A DNA stretch of 64,000 nt from NCBI RefSeq assembly GCF_027945075.1, contig NZ_CP116034.1, forward strand, positions 558,001 through 622,000, read 5' to 3'. This document shows, piece after piece, positions 1-7,943 of this stretch. The stretch is from Chryseobacterium sp. CY350. Its GTDB lineage: Bacteria; Bacteroidota; Bacteroidia; Flavobacteriales; Weeksellaceae. A model generated the notes under the pieces. The model worked only from the letters and a program-made list of their open reading frames with translations, was not told the origin of the DNA and did no database searches. The number at the start of each line of letters is the position of its first letter. Position 1 is the stretch's first letter. Made by a program: the position numbers and the translations under genes.

Positions 1-63
1 ATTTCACTTTTTATTTTTAATGAAAATAAATCGACTGCTTATTGCAGTTTTAAATAATAAACG

Positions 64-693
64 ATGCCTAGAAAAGTTGTACAAGGTCCCATCAGGGATA
101 AGGAGAAAACAAAACAAAAACTGCTGAATGCAGTTGGTAAAATTCTGAAAACCAAAGGTTACTCAGGATTAATGGTCAGTAAAATTGCTGCTGTAGCCGG
201 CTTTGATAAAAAGTTGATCTACGAATATTTTGGTAGCACAGACAAACTTATTGACGAATATATAAGATCTCAGGATTACTGGAGTAAAGTTGACGAAAAG
301 GAGATGAATGTCGATCTTTCTGACGGTGGAAAAGAAATGTCTAAAATGGCTTTGCTGAACCAGTATGAAAGTCTTAGAAAAAATAAAGAACTTCAAAAGA
401 TCGTCGTTTGGGAACTTTCTGAAAGCAGACCAATTCTTAAAAAGTTATTTGAGCAAAGAGAAGAGATTGGTGAAGGCCTTTTTACCAATATTACTGACCC
501 TCATTTTGGTGAATCATCCGATGAATATAGAGCAATTACTGCTTTATTAGTAGCAGGAATATACCATCTAAATCTTTACACTGCTTACAACGGCACTACA
601 TTCTGCGGAATAGACACCAAAAGCGAAGACGGAAGGAAGAAAATTGAGAAAGCGATCGTCGATATCATTGATTTTGCTTATTCGAAGAAATAA
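64..693 (+). CDS. TetR/AcrR family transcriptional regulator
   Basis: The 209-aa protein has the TetR layout: an N-terminal helix-turn-helix at about residues 15-62, with KTKGYSGLMVSKIAAVAGF followed by KLIYEYFGS, the typical recognition-helix and YxYF region. The rest is a helical ligand-binding half without recognisable ligand residues. TetR proteins usually repress a neighbouring gene, but the next gene downstream is dnaX with its own promoter, so the target is probably upstream of this window or elsewhere. The ATG at 64 is the first in frame and sits 3 bases after an in-frame-looking AT-rich leader without a Shine-Dalgarno site, as is normal here. The function beyond DNA binding is unknown. 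Confidence 0.85.
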   Translation: MPRKVVQGPIRDKEKTKQKLLNAVGKILKTKGYSGLMVSKIAAVAGFDKKLIYEYFGSTDKLIDEYIRSQDYWSKVDEKEMNVDLSDGGKEMSKMALLNQYESLRKNKELQKIVVWELSESRPILKKLFEQREEIGEGLFTNITDPHFGESSDEYRAITALLVAGIYHLNLYTAYNGTTFCGIDTKSEDGRKKIEKAIVDIIDFAYSKK

Positions 694-767
694 TTACCTT
701 TTGTAACAATGGTGTTAGATTGAATCTGAATTTGAAAATTATACTTTCAAATTAGAACAATATTTCT

Positions 768-775
768 TACTTTTG
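768..775 (+). promoter_or_regulatory. Bacteroidota -7 element upstream of dnaX
   Basis: TACTTTTG matches TAnnTTTG and lies only 5 bases before the dnaX ATG, so the mRNA would start at or next to the start codon. No clear -33 TTG is at the right spacing. Confidence 0.45.
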
Positions 776-779
776 GGCT

Positions 780-1865
780 ATGGAAAATTTCATCGTATCT
801 GCAAGAAAATACCGTCCGCAACAGTTTAATACCGTTGTTGGGCAATCTCATATTACAGATACGTTAGAGCATGCCATTGAAGAAAATCAGCTGGCGCAGG
901 CTCTGCTTTTCTGTGGCCCACGTGGAGTGGGAAAGACAACTTGTGCCCGAATTTTAGCCCGAAAAATCAACGAAAAAGACGGTTCAGTTTCGGAAGATGG
1001 TTTTGCATATAATATTTATGAATTAGATGCGGCTTCTAATAACTCTGTTGATGATATTCGCGAATTGATCGATCAGGTACGTTTTGCGCCACAGGTTGGT
1101 CAGTACAAAGTGTATATTATTGACGAGGTGCACATGTTGTCTTCAGCAGCTTTTAATGCATTTTTGAAAACTTTGGAAGAGCCGCCTGCTCATGCAATAT
1201 TCATTCTTGCGACTACAGAAAAGCATAAGATCATACCAACGATTTTGTCCCGATGTCAAATCTATGATTTTAAGAGAATTACAATTCTTGATATTCAGGA
1301 ACATCTGAGAGGTATTGCTGAGAAAGAAAATATCAGGTATGAAGACGATGCCTTATATCTGATCGCTCAAAAGGCAGATGGTGCTTTAAGAGATGCTCTT
1401 TCGATTTTTGACAGACTATCAACTTTTTCTCAAAAAAATATTACTCTAGCAAAAGCTGCAGAAGTTCTCAATATTCTTGATTATGATCAATATCTTAAAA
1501 TTGTCGATTTTGCAAAAGAGAGTAAGATTCCAGATGTTCTTTTTGCCTTTAATGAAATTGTAAAAAGAGGTTTCGATCCGCATATTTTTATTGCTGGCCT
1601 CGGAAATCATTTCAGAGATTTAATGATGGCTCAAAACTCATCAACGATTGATCTGATTGAAGTAGGCGAAAAGACAAAATCTAAATTTGTTGATCAGGCT
1701 CAAAAGTGGAACGCCCAGCAATTGATAGATGCAATTGAAATTTGTAATCATGCAGATATTAATTATAAGAATTCAAAAAATCCCAGATTAACAGTGGAGA
1801 TCGCTTTAATGCAATTGGCATCTCTATCGGCGGCAGGAGATTTTGCTAAAAAAAAAAGTTCATAA
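780..1865 (+). CDS. dnaX: DNA polymerase III gamma subunit (dnaX, zero-frame product)
   Basis: The 361-aa product is the AAA+ clamp-loader ATPase. It has Walker A GPRGVGKTT at residues 46-54, Walker B with IIDEVHML near 115, the sensor-1 ATTE motif and the arginine-finger SRC motif (TILSRCQ), then the collar domain III. The four-cysteine zinc module found in E. coli DnaX between Walker A and the ELDAASNN motif is absent. The frame ends at TAA 1863-1865, immediately after a run of ten A (1848-1857), giving a protein of about gamma length. The coding sequence continues without interruption in the -1 frame to 2488, so this ORF is best read as the short form of a gene that also encodes tau. Confidence 0.92.
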   Translation: MENFIVSARKYRPQQFNTVVGQSHITDTLEHAIEENQLAQALLFCGPRGVGKTTCARILARKINEKDGSVSEDGFAYNIYELDAASNNSVDDIRELIDQVRFAPQVGQYKVYIIDEVHMLSSAAFNAFLKTLEEPPAHAIFILATTEKHKIIPTILSRCQIYDFKRITILDIQEHLRGIAEKENIRYEDDALYLIAQKADGALRDALSIFDRLSTFSQKNITLAKAAEVLNILDYDQYLKIVDFAKESKIPDVLFAFNEIVKRGFDPHIFIAGLGNHFRDLMMAQNSSTIDLIEVGEKTKSKFVDQAQKWNAQQLIDAIEICNHADINYKNSKNPRLTVEIALMQLASLSAAGDFAKKKSS

Positions 1866-1897
1866 TATTAGCTCCTTTTCTTCATGAAAAACAAGCT
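1835..1897 (+). other. dnaX: Probable programmed frameshift/slippage site in dnaX
   Basis: Ten consecutive A at 1848-1857 include a zero-frame A-AAA-AAA heptamer, the classic -1 slippery form. A purine-rich AGGAGA (1835-1840) lies 7 bases upstream, as the stimulatory Shine-Dalgarno-like element does in E. coli dnaX. Downstream, AGCT 1870-1873 plus TTTTC 1876-1880 can pair with GAAAA 1886-1890 plus AGCT 1894-1897, a weak hairpin. The run would equally suit transcriptional slippage, as known for Thermus dnaX. A homopolymer assembly error is the rival explanation. Confidence 0.65.
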
Positions 1898-2488
1898 GTA
1901 AAATTACCATCCGAAGTTCAGGAAAAAAAGGAAGAAAAAATAGAAAGTGTAAAAGAAGCACAAACTTCTCCCTTAGCTTCTCCGGAGGCTGTAATCAAAA
2001 CTGCTTCAAAGCCGCTTTCAAGACCAAAAGTTTCATCTGCTTTTAGTATCAATTCGTTTATTAATAGGGAAGAAACGCAGGAAACGGTAGAAACTGTTGC
2101 GGTGAAGAATGATCAATTGCAGGAACAGCATTTCACTGAAACGGATCTTCAGGCAGAATGGAATTTACTACTCATGCAGCTAAAAACTACAGATCCTGTT
2201 GTTCATAGTGCCATTAAATCTTTTAAGCTATTAAAGGTCGATGAGAAGAAAATCGAGATTCAGTACCCTTCAAGTTCAGCAAAATCAGAATTTGATAAGG
2301 TGAGTCCAGAGTTTTTCAATCACTTCAGACACAAGGTCAATAATCACTCAATCGTATTTGATTTTAAGCATGAGCCTCAGAATTTGCGACAGGAAGTGCT
2401 TACCACAAAGAAAATATTTGAAAAATTTACCGAAATAAACCCATTACTTAAAGATCTTGATGATTTAATGAAGTTTGATTTAACTTAA
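1856..2488 (+). CDS. dnaX: DNA polymerase III tau-specific C-terminal extension (-1 frame of dnaX)
   Basis: This frame is open from the A-run at 1848-1857 to TAA 2486-2488 and has the same phase as the ATG-initiated ORF at 2102, which is therefore probably not a separate gene. It encodes about 210 residues: a Lys/Glu/Pro/Ser-rich linker, as in tau domain IV, then a compact C-terminal domain (about 2150-2450) with the EWNLLLMQLK start typical of the tau C-terminus in this phylum. Together with the zero frame it gives a protein of about 569 aa, near the expected tau length. Tau binds the polymerase alpha subunit and DnaB helicase. No start codon is needed if it is made by -1 slippage. Confidence 0.8.
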   Translation, partial: KFIILAPFLHEKQAVKLPSEVQEKKEEKIESVKEAQTSPLASPEAVIKTASKPLSRPKVSSAFSINSFINREETQETVETVAVKNDQLQEQHFTETDLQAEWNLLLMQLKTTDPVVHSAIKSFKLLKVDEKKIEIQYPSSSAKSEFDKVSPEFFNHFRHKVNNHSIVFDFKHEPQNLRQEVLTTKKIFEKFTEINPLLKDLDDLMKFDLT

Positions 2489-2501
2489 TTTTATATATTT
2501 G
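2475..2501 (+). promoter_or_regulatory. Promoter for the DAHP synthase gene
   Basis: TTG at 2475-2477 and TATATTTG at 2494-2501 are 16 bases apart, a good match to the Bacteroidota sigma-ABfr promoter. It overlaps the dnaX stop codon and would produce a leader of about 350 nt. Confidence 0.5.
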
Positions 2502-2860
2502 TGGAATAATTAGCCAGAAACTATTTTCGCGCGCTAATATTTTACTTTAAAACTAAAAATATACTTATCAATATTCAAAGTGGAAAAATTAGTATTCCCA
2601 AACCTGTCTAATTTTACACCTGCTAATTTCTTTAGCAGTTATTTTAGTTTTTCATTTTATTACTACAGAAATTTTAGAACGTATTATCGATTTTATTGGT
2701 ATAGTTAACTGAATTTTCTTTCTCAAAAAAAATAGGAAAATAATAATTTCCTTTCCTGATTTAAAAACAACGTTGTACATCATTTTTTGAAAAGAATTAT
2801 AAAGTCTCTTTATAAGGAAGCTCGCGTTGATGTACATCACTTAATAAAAATACTTACAAT
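2502..2860 (+). other. Long untranslated leader before DAHP synthase/chorismate mutase
   Basis: This is 359 bases without a supported gene. It contains a perfect 8-bp hairpin, TTATAAAG (2797-2804) with CTTTATAA (2808-2815), and an upstream GGAAA/TTTCC hairpin near 2730-2755. A four-codon ORF (Met-Tyr-Ile-Thr) ends shortly before the real start at 2861. A regulatory leader for an aromatic amino acid gene is plausible but unproven. No known riboswitch is recognised. Confidence 0.3.
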
Positions 2861-3943
2861 ATGAATTTAAAAGAATTAAAAAACGACTGGATTGCGGAAT
2901 TTCCACAACCTATGATGATCGCAGGGCCATGCAGTGCAGAAAGCGAATCCCAAATGCTTGAAACAGCTAAAAGAATAAAAGATACGAATGCGCAGGTGCC
3001 GATTTTTAGAGCCGGTATCTGGAAACCGAGAACAAAACCGAATGGTTTTGAAGGCGTTGGTGTAATTGGTTTAAACTGGTTGAAGAAAGTAAAGCATGAA
3101 TACGGTTTTAAAACTGCTACAGAAGTTGCCAATGCACATCACGTTGCCGCAGCTTTGGAAGCAGATGTAGATATTTTGTGGATTGGTGCACGATCAACAG
3201 TAAACCCTTTCACTGTGCAAGAGATCGCTGAAGCTTTAAGAGGAACGGAAAAAACAGTTTTGGTAAAAAATCCTGTTAATCCGGATTTAGCATTGTGGAT
3301 TGGCGCTTTGGAAAGGCTTTTAGGACAGGATATTAAAAATTTGGGCGTCATTCACCGTGGATTTTCAACTTACCAAAAAACAAAATACAGAAATAATCCC
3401 AATTGGCAGATTGCTTTAGATTTTAAAAGCCAATATCCAAATATTCCGATGCTTGTAGATCCTTCTCACATCTGCGGTAATAGAACAGGGCTTGCAGATA
3501 TTACCCAGGAAGCACTAAACGTAGGATATCAAGGTGCAATTATTGAAACTCACTCAAATCCTGATGAGGCCTGGAGTGATGCCTCACAACAGATCACGCC
3601 TGAAGTTTTAGCAGATCTGATTTTAAATTTAAAAGTGAGAAATTCAGATTTGGCAGGTTTTGACGATGTGATGGGACGACACAGAACTTTGATTTCAGAT
3701 TTAGATTTTCAAATGATTGAGTTGCTTGCCCAGAGAATGCAGATTTCTGAACAGATTGGAAAGCTGAAAAAAGAGAACGACATTGCCATCTTTCAGCCGG
3801 AACGTTGGAAGGTAATTACAGAATATGCTGTACAAAAAGCCAAAGAAACGGGAATGTCACAAGATTTTATTGAGAAAGTTTTCAAGGCGATTCACGAAGA
3901 ATCTATTGAAAAACAAAATAATATTATGACTGACAAAATATAA
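2861..3943 (+). CDS. Bifunctional 3-deoxy-7-phosphoheptulonate synthase / chorismate mutase (type II)
   Basis: The protein (360 aa) fuses two shikimate-pathway enzymes. Residues 1-255 are a DAHP synthase of the Kdo8P-synthase-like class, with GPCSAES at 22-28, KPRTKPNGFEG at 55-65 and VDPSHICGNR near 197. It condenses phosphoenolpyruvate and erythrose 4-phosphate. Residues 265-350 are an AroQ-type chorismate mutase helix bundle with the conserved pattern D..I.LLAQRM, IGKLKKEN and the following QPERW. In such fusions the mutase domain also serves as the allosteric sensor for prephenate or chorismate, so feedback control is likely. The gene stands alone behind a long leader and is followed by rsgA with its own promoter. 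Confidence 0.93.
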   Translation: MNLKELKNDWIAEFPQPMMIAGPCSAESESQMLETAKRIKDTNAQVPIFRAGIWKPRTKPNGFEGVGVIGLNWLKKVKHEYGFKTATEVANAHHVAAALEADVDILWIGARSTVNPFTVQEIAEALRGTEKTVLVKNPVNPDLALWIGALERLLGQDIKNLGVIHRGFSTYQKTKYRNNPNWQIALDFKSQYPNIPMLVDPSHICGNRTGLADITQEALNVGYQGAIIETHSNPDEAWSDASQQITPEVLADLILNLKVRNSDLAGFDDVMGRHRTLISDLDFQMIELLAQRMQISEQIGKLKKENDIAIFQPERWKVITEYAVQKAKETGMSQDFIEKVFKAIHEESIEKQNNIMTDKI

Positions 3944-4023
3944 TCAGGAAGTAGGTAACAGGGTGAGATTAAGATTGGTAATTTAAGCTTAAACTAATTC
4001 CTGTTACCTAAATCCTAAATTCT

Positions 4024-4031
4024 TATATTTG
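4024..4031 (+). promoter_or_regulatory. -7 element upstream of rsgA
   Basis: TATATTTG, followed by C, matches the TAnnTTTG consensus and lies 12 bases before the rsgA ATG. Confidence 0.5.
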
Positions 4032-4042
4032 CATTCATATAT

Positions 4043-4969
4043 ATGAAAGGAAAAATCATTAAATCTACAGGAAGCTGGTATCAGGTTTTGGAAATGGAAA
4101 CCGGTAAAATTTTTGAGGCGAGAATTCGTGGAAAATTTAAACTGATCAAAACCAGACTCACCAATCCTCTTGCTGTGGGAGATTTTGTTGAATTTCAATT
4201 GGAACAGGATGATATTGCGTGGATTACAAAGATTGAACCTCGCAGCAATTATCTCATCCGAAAAGCAGTCAATCTTTCAAAAGAAGCTCACATAATTGCC
4301 TCGAATATAGATATAGCATGTTTCATTTTTACTTTGAAGCATCCTGAAACATCTTTCGGGTTTCTCGATCGTTTTCTCGCTTGTTGTGAAGCTTACAACA
4401 TAAAACCTCTTATTCTTTTTAATAAAATTGATGTGCTGAACGAGGAGGAAATAGAAGTTGTAAAAGACATTCAGTTTCTGTATCAGGAAATAGGATACGA
4501 CAGTTTAGAAATTTCTTCATATTCAAAATTGAATCTCGAAGATTTGCAGGAAGTTTTGAAAGATCAGACTTCTGTGTTTTTCGGACATTCAGGATGTGGA
4601 AAATCAACATTGGTAAATGCTTTACAGCCGGATCTCAATCTTCGTACTTCGGAAATTTCGGACACACATCTTAAAGGGAAACACACAACAACTTTTGCGC
4701 AAATGCATTTCTGGCACTTTGGCGGAAATGTTATTGATACACCTGGAGTAAGGGAATTTGCAATGATCGATATTGAGAAAGAAGAAGTGCAGCATTATTT
4801 TCCAGAGATATTCAGAAAAAGAAAAGAATGTAAATTTCATAATTGCATGCACATCAATGAACCCAAATGTGCTGTTGTGGCGGCTTTAGAAACAGGTGAA
4901 ATTCAATATTCTCGATATTCTACCTACATCAAACTGATGGAAGAGGCTGAAGAAAATTTTCAAAACTAA
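4043..4969 (+). CDS. rsgA: Ribosome small-subunit-dependent GTPase A
   Basis: RsgA acts late in 30S ribosome maturation. The 308-aa protein has the family order: an N-terminal OB-fold (about 1-65), a circularly permuted GTPase domain with the G4 motif NKID before the G1 P-loop GHSGCGKST and the G3 DTPG, and a C-terminal zinc-binding segment with the spacing C-x4-C-x-H-x5-C (CKFHNCMHINEPKC). The length and all GTPase motifs are normal. It is monocistronic, with the next coding gene (ndk) 330 bases away. Confidence 0.95.
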   Translation: MKGKIIKSTGSWYQVLEMETGKIFEARIRGKFKLIKTRLTNPLAVGDFVEFQLEQDDIAWITKIEPRSNYLIRKAVNLSKEAHIIASNIDIACFIFTLKHPETSFGFLDRFLACCEAYNIKPLILFNKIDVLNEEEIEVVKDIQFLYQEIGYDSLEISSYSKLNLEDLQEVLKDQTSVFFGHSGCGKSTLVNALQPDLNLRTSEISDTHLKGKHTTTFAQMHFWHFGGNVIDTPGVREFAMIDIEKEEVQHYFPEIFRKRKECKFHNCMHINEPKCAVVAALETGEIQYSRYSTYIKLMEEAEENFQN

Positions 4970-5086
4970 CTTTTCGATCCCAAATATAAATTTCTATTTT
5001 GTTCAATTGCTTACAATTGAAGCAATATATTGTGCATGTTATTTGCGAGATCAAATAGAATTACGATATATTTAAGAAATAGTGGT

Positions 5087-5180
5087 TATTTTTGCAAATA
5101 AAAAACCCAGCCGAAGCTGGGTAAAAACTAATAACCATGAAAACTCAAATTAAACATGAGAATCGAAAATATAGTTGCAA
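5087..5180 (+). ncRNA. Candidate small transcript with 5' hairpin and ACTAATAACCAT motif (copy 1)
   Basis: A strong -7 element TATTTTTG (5087-5094, then C) is followed within about 10 bases by a stable hairpin (5106-5121) and then ACTAATAACCAT (5127-5138), ACTC, and TGAGAA ending near 5162. The same motif order recurs after ndk at 6014-6043. The RNA may encode a 15-residue peptide starting at the ATG inside the motif (5137), or be non-coding. The end is not defined. Read on the minus strand, the hairpin has a UUCG loop and a U-tract, so it could instead be a minus-strand terminator. Confidence 0.3.
5100..5121 (-). terminator. UUCG-loop hairpin with U-tract on the minus strand
   Basis: CCCAGC (5106-5111) pairs with GCTGGG (5116-5121). 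On the minus strand the loop is TTCG and it is followed by six T, a textbook intrinsic terminator. No minus-strand gene lies upstream of it, so it either ends an unannotated antisense RNA or is a 5' stabilising hairpin of a plus-strand RNA. Confidence 0.45.
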
Positions 5181-5267
5181 TTAGCATGCCAAAAGAAAAA
5201 ATTATTTTTCTTAAAAAGCGTTATATTATGTTAAAAAAAATTAAAAATTTAATTTAGATATTTTTTG

Positions 5268-5275
5268 TAATTTTG
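5268..5275 (+). promoter_or_regulatory. -7 element of ndk
   Basis: TAATTTTG matches the consensus and lies 24 bases before the ndk ATG at 5300. It overlaps an in-frame TTG at 5273, which rules that codon out as the start. Confidence 0.5.
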
Positions 5276-5299
5276 TGCCATTCAAAAAAATATACATTT

Positions 5300-5716
5300 A
5301 TGTCAAACATTACGTTCACTATGATTAAGCCTGATGCTGTTGCAGATGGACATATCGGTGCGATTTTAGGAAAAATTTCAGAAGGAGGTTTTAAAGTTAA
5401 AGCTCTAAAATTAACTCAGCTTACTGTTGCTGATGCAAAAAAATTCTATGAGGTACATGCAGAAAGACCGTTCTACGGAGAATTGGTAGACTTCATGAGT
5501 TCAGGACCGATCGTTGCTGCTGTTTTAGAAAAAGACAACGCTGTTGAGGATTTCAGAACTTTAATTGGAGCAACAAATCCTGCTGAAGCTGCTGACGGAA
5601 CTATCCGAAAAATGTTTGCCAGAAGCATCGGAGAAAATGCTGTACATGGATCAGATTCTGATGAGAATGCTCTTATTGAAGCGCAATTCCATTTTTCAGG
5701 AAGAGAGATTTTTTAA
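5300..5716 (+). CDS. ndk: Nucleoside-diphosphate kinase
   Basis: Ndk transfers the terminal phosphate between nucleoside tri- and diphosphates through a phosphohistidine. The 138-aa product begins [14 protein letters not shown], has the [15 protein letters not shown] segment and the active-site NAVHGSDS motif near the C-terminus, and ends [12 protein letters not shown]. Family length is normal. The start at 5300 is preferred over the in-frame TTG at 5273 because the -7 promoter element overlaps the latter and homology begins at MSN. The gene is monocistronic and is followed by a strong terminator. Confidence 0.96.
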   Translation: MSNITFTMIKPDAVADGHIGAILGKISEGGFKVKALKLTQLTVADAKKFYEVHAERPFYGELVDFMSSGPIVAAVLEKDNAVEDFRTLIGATNPAEAADGTIRKMFARSIGENAVHGSDSDENALIEAQFHFSGREIF

Positions 5717-5735
5717 CTAAAATCTTAAAATATAA

Positions 5736-5767
5736 AAATCCGGATATTTCTTCCGGATTTTTTTTTG
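5736..5767 (+). terminator. Terminator after ndk
   Basis: AAATCCGGA (5736-5744) and TCCGGATTT (5752-5760) form a 9-bp stem with a 7-base loop, followed by T run. Confidence 0.85.
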
Positions 5768-5950
5768 ACATTAAGTTTGAGATGTTTCTACAATTTCTAT
5801 TTTTCAAATTCACTAAAATACATGGTCATATTTGTCAAAATGCGAATCATACTTTAATATCAATTGATAATTAAATAAAATATTTTTTTATCATGAAAAT
5901 ACCGTGTTTTTACGGATGTTTTTGTTTTAAATAAAGTGCGATCTTTACAT

Positions 5951-6076
5951 CAGTTAAAAAGAGACTCAAATTAACAACTAGGCATCGTTAACTGAACATC
6001 ATTAACTAATAGAACTAATAACCATATTTACTCTTAACCTGAGAACAAATAGCAGCTTTCATTGGCTGCTTTTTGT
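5951..6076 (+). ncRNA. Candidate small RNA with terminator and ACTAATAACCAT motif (copy 2)
   Basis: No ORF fits here, yet there is ordered structure. CAGTTAA (5951-5957) can pair with TTAACTG (5988-5994). The motif ACTAATAACCAT (6014-6025) is followed by ACTC and CCTGAGAAC. A terminator hairpin AGCAGC/GCTGCT (6051-6056/6065-6070) with five T ends it. No plus-strand gene otherwise needs this terminator, since ndk has its own. It shares ACTAATAACCAT, ACTC, TGAGAA and ACTCAAATTAA with the region before ndk. The upstream promoter is weak. The intervening 5768-5950 shows nothing else. Confidence 0.4.
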
Positions 6077-6081
6077 GTGAT

Positions 6082-6732
6082 TTATACTTTAAGGAGTTCG
6101 ATAGTTCGTTCAGGATTTTCTGTAGAGAAAACGGCATTCCCCGCAACCAATACATCCGCTCCGGCTTCAAAAAGTTTAGATGCATTATCAAGATTTACAC
6201 CACCGTCAATTTCGATCAATGCTGTAGAATTATTGCTTAAAATTAAATCTTTGGTTTCTGCGATTTTCTTGTACGTATTTTCAATAAACTTTTGCCCTCC
6301 AAACCCGGGATTTACACTCATTAATAATACTAAATCAACATCAGCTATAATATCTTCCAGCATTAAAACAGGCGTAGAAGGATTTAGAACAACTCCGGCT
6401 TTTGCACCTTTACTTTGAATTAAATTAATTGTTCTGTGAAGATGTGTACACGCTTCGTAATGTATCGAAACTAAATCTGCACCGTAATCGATGAATTCTT
6501 CCACGTATTTTTCAGGCTCAACGATCATTAAATGCACATCTATGAATTTTTTTGCGTGCTGCTGAATGGTTTTCATCACCGGAAACCCGAAAGAAATATT
6601 AGGAACAAATCTTCCATCCATTACATCAACATGCAACCAATCGGCTTGTGAATTATTGAGCATTTCGATATCTCTTTGCAGATTCCCAAAGTCTGCGGAT
6701 AATAGGGAAGGAGCAATTAGCTTAGTTTTCAT
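6082..6732 (-). CDS. rpe: Ribulose-phosphate 3-epimerase
   Basis: Rpe interconverts ribulose 5-phosphate and xylulose 5-phosphate in the pentose phosphate pathway. The 216-aa TIM-barrel protein shows every family motif in order: LSADFGNL near residue 12, HVDVMDGRFVPNISFG at 35-50 (metal and catalytic Asp), HLMIVEPE, the phosphate-gripping MSVNPGFGGQKF and EIDGGVN with the second catalytic Asp, then VAGNAVF. Length is typical. It stands alone; the M42 peptidase upstream on the same strand is 82 bases away. Confidence 0.96.
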   Translation of the reverse strand: MKTKLIAPSLLSADFGNLQRDIEMLNNSQADWLHVDVMDGRFVPNISFGFPVMKTIQQHAKKFIDVHLMIVEPEKYVEEFIDYGADLVSIHYEACTHLHRTINLIQSKGAKAGVVLNPSTPVLMLEDIIADVDLVLLMSVNPGFGGQKFIENTYKKIAETKDLILSNNSTALIEIDGGVNLDNASKLFEAGADVLVAGNAVFSTENPERTIELLKV

Positions 6733-6814
6733 TTTTTACTTTTATACTTAATATTAGACTTTCTGAACAAGTATGAAGAAATTTAAAGTCTTTCTTTCTG
6801 TTCTTTTATTTCTA

Positions 6815-7891
6815 TTAATGATATTTCAGTTTCATTTCAGGCTGAATATTAAGAAGAGTTTCGTAAATCAATTGAATCACATTTCCTACATCTTCTTTCG
6901 AAACCATTTCTACCGTAGTATGCATGTATCTTAAAGGCAGAGAGATTAATGCACTTGGTACGCCACCGTTAGAATGTGCAAAAGCATCGGTGTCTGTACC
7001 TGTTGCTCTGCTTGCTGCGGCTCTTTGATAAGGGATTTCTTTCTTTTTTGCAGTGTCAATAATGAGCTCTCGGATGATGTGATGAACGCTTGGTGCGAAG
7101 AAAACAACGGGGCCGTTACCGCATTTTTGGTCACCCTCTTTTTTCTTTTCGATCATCGGTGTTGTTGTATCGTGAGTAACATCGGTTACAATTGCTATAT
7201 TTGGTTTAATGGTATCTGCAATCATATCTGCACCGTACAACCCAACTTCTTCCTGTACAGAATTGGTAATATAAAGACCAAACGGAAGTTGTTTTTTGTT
7301 CTCCTTTAAAAGTCTCGCAACTTCAGCGATCATAAATCCACCAATTCGGTTGTCTAAAGCTCTGCAAACAAAATAGCGGTCATTCATTTCGAAAAATTCA
7401 TCAGGATACGTAATCATGCATCCTACAAAAATTCCTAAATCTTCCACTTCCTGTTTACTTGTAGCTCCACAATCGATGAAGATATTTTCAATTTTTGGTG
7501 TCGGCTCGTCTTGATTTGCGCCTCTTGTATGAATCGCAGGCCAACCGAAAACACCTTTTACTATGCCTTTTTCACCGTGAATATGTACGATTTTAGAAGG
7601 AGCGATCGTTTGATCTGAGCCGCCGTTTCTAATGACATAAATAAGCCCGTCATCTGTAATGTAATTGACGTACCACGAAATTTCATCTGCGTGAGCTTCA
7701 ATGACCACCTTAAATTCAGCTTCAGGATTGATGATTCCATAGCAAGTTCCATAGTGATCAACTTCTATTTTATCTACGTAGGGAGTGATGTAATTCATCC
7801 AGACTTCCTGGCCTTTGTGTTCGTAGCCTGTTGGCGATGAAGTATTTAAATATTTCTCTAAAAATTTCAAAGATTTCTTCTCGAATTTCAT
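6815..7891 (-). CDS. M42 family metallopeptidase (glutamyl aminopeptidase/FrvX-like)
   Basis: A cytosolic di-metal aminopeptidase that would trim peptides. The 358-aa product has the M42 ligands and catalytic residues in order: HADE near residue 66 (first metal His and catalytic Asp), the bridging Asp in RALDNRIGG, the catalytic Glu pair in NSVQEEVGLYGAD, the Asp of TDVTHD and the C-terminal His of MHTTVEMVSKED. Specificity (Glu, Leu or endoglucanase-like subgroup) cannot be read from the motifs. No signal peptide is present. The plus-strand gene at 7944 diverges from it. Confidence 0.9.
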   Translation of the reverse strand: MKFEKKSLKFLEKYLNTSSPTGYEHKGQEVWMNYITPYVDKIEVDHYGTCYGIINPEAEFKVVIEAHADEISWYVNYITDDGLIYVIRNGGSDQTIAPSKIVHIHGEKGIVKGVFGWPAIHTRGANQDEPTPKIENIFIDCGATSKQEVEDLGIFVGCMITYPDEFFEMNDRYFVCRALDNRIGGFMIAEVARLLKENKKQLPFGLYITNSVQEEVGLYGADMIADTIKPNIAIVTDVTHDTTTPMIEKKKEGDQKCGNGPVVFFAPSVHHIIRELIIDTAKKKEIPYQRAAASRATGTDTDAFAHSNGGVPSALISLPLRYMHTTVEMVSKEDVGNVIQLIYETLLNIQPEMKLKYH

Positions 7892-7943
7892 ATTTAAGGA
7901 ATGATTTTTGTAGTTAAATTTCGTTATAATACGTGTAAAAATA

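Noticed and set aside
2102..2488. An independent ATG-started gene
   Set aside because: Its frame continues upstream without a stop to the A10 run and its sequence is the tau C-terminus, so it is part of dnaX.
2652..2840. A minus-strand 62-codon ORF
   Set aside because: AT-rich, Lys/Ile/Phe-biased and lies in the leader of the DAHP synthase gene with no promoter or homology visible.
5106..5121. A terminator for rsgA on the plus strand
   Set aside because: The T-tract is on the other side. On the plus strand the hairpin is followed by AAAAACT, so it would not terminate rsgA.
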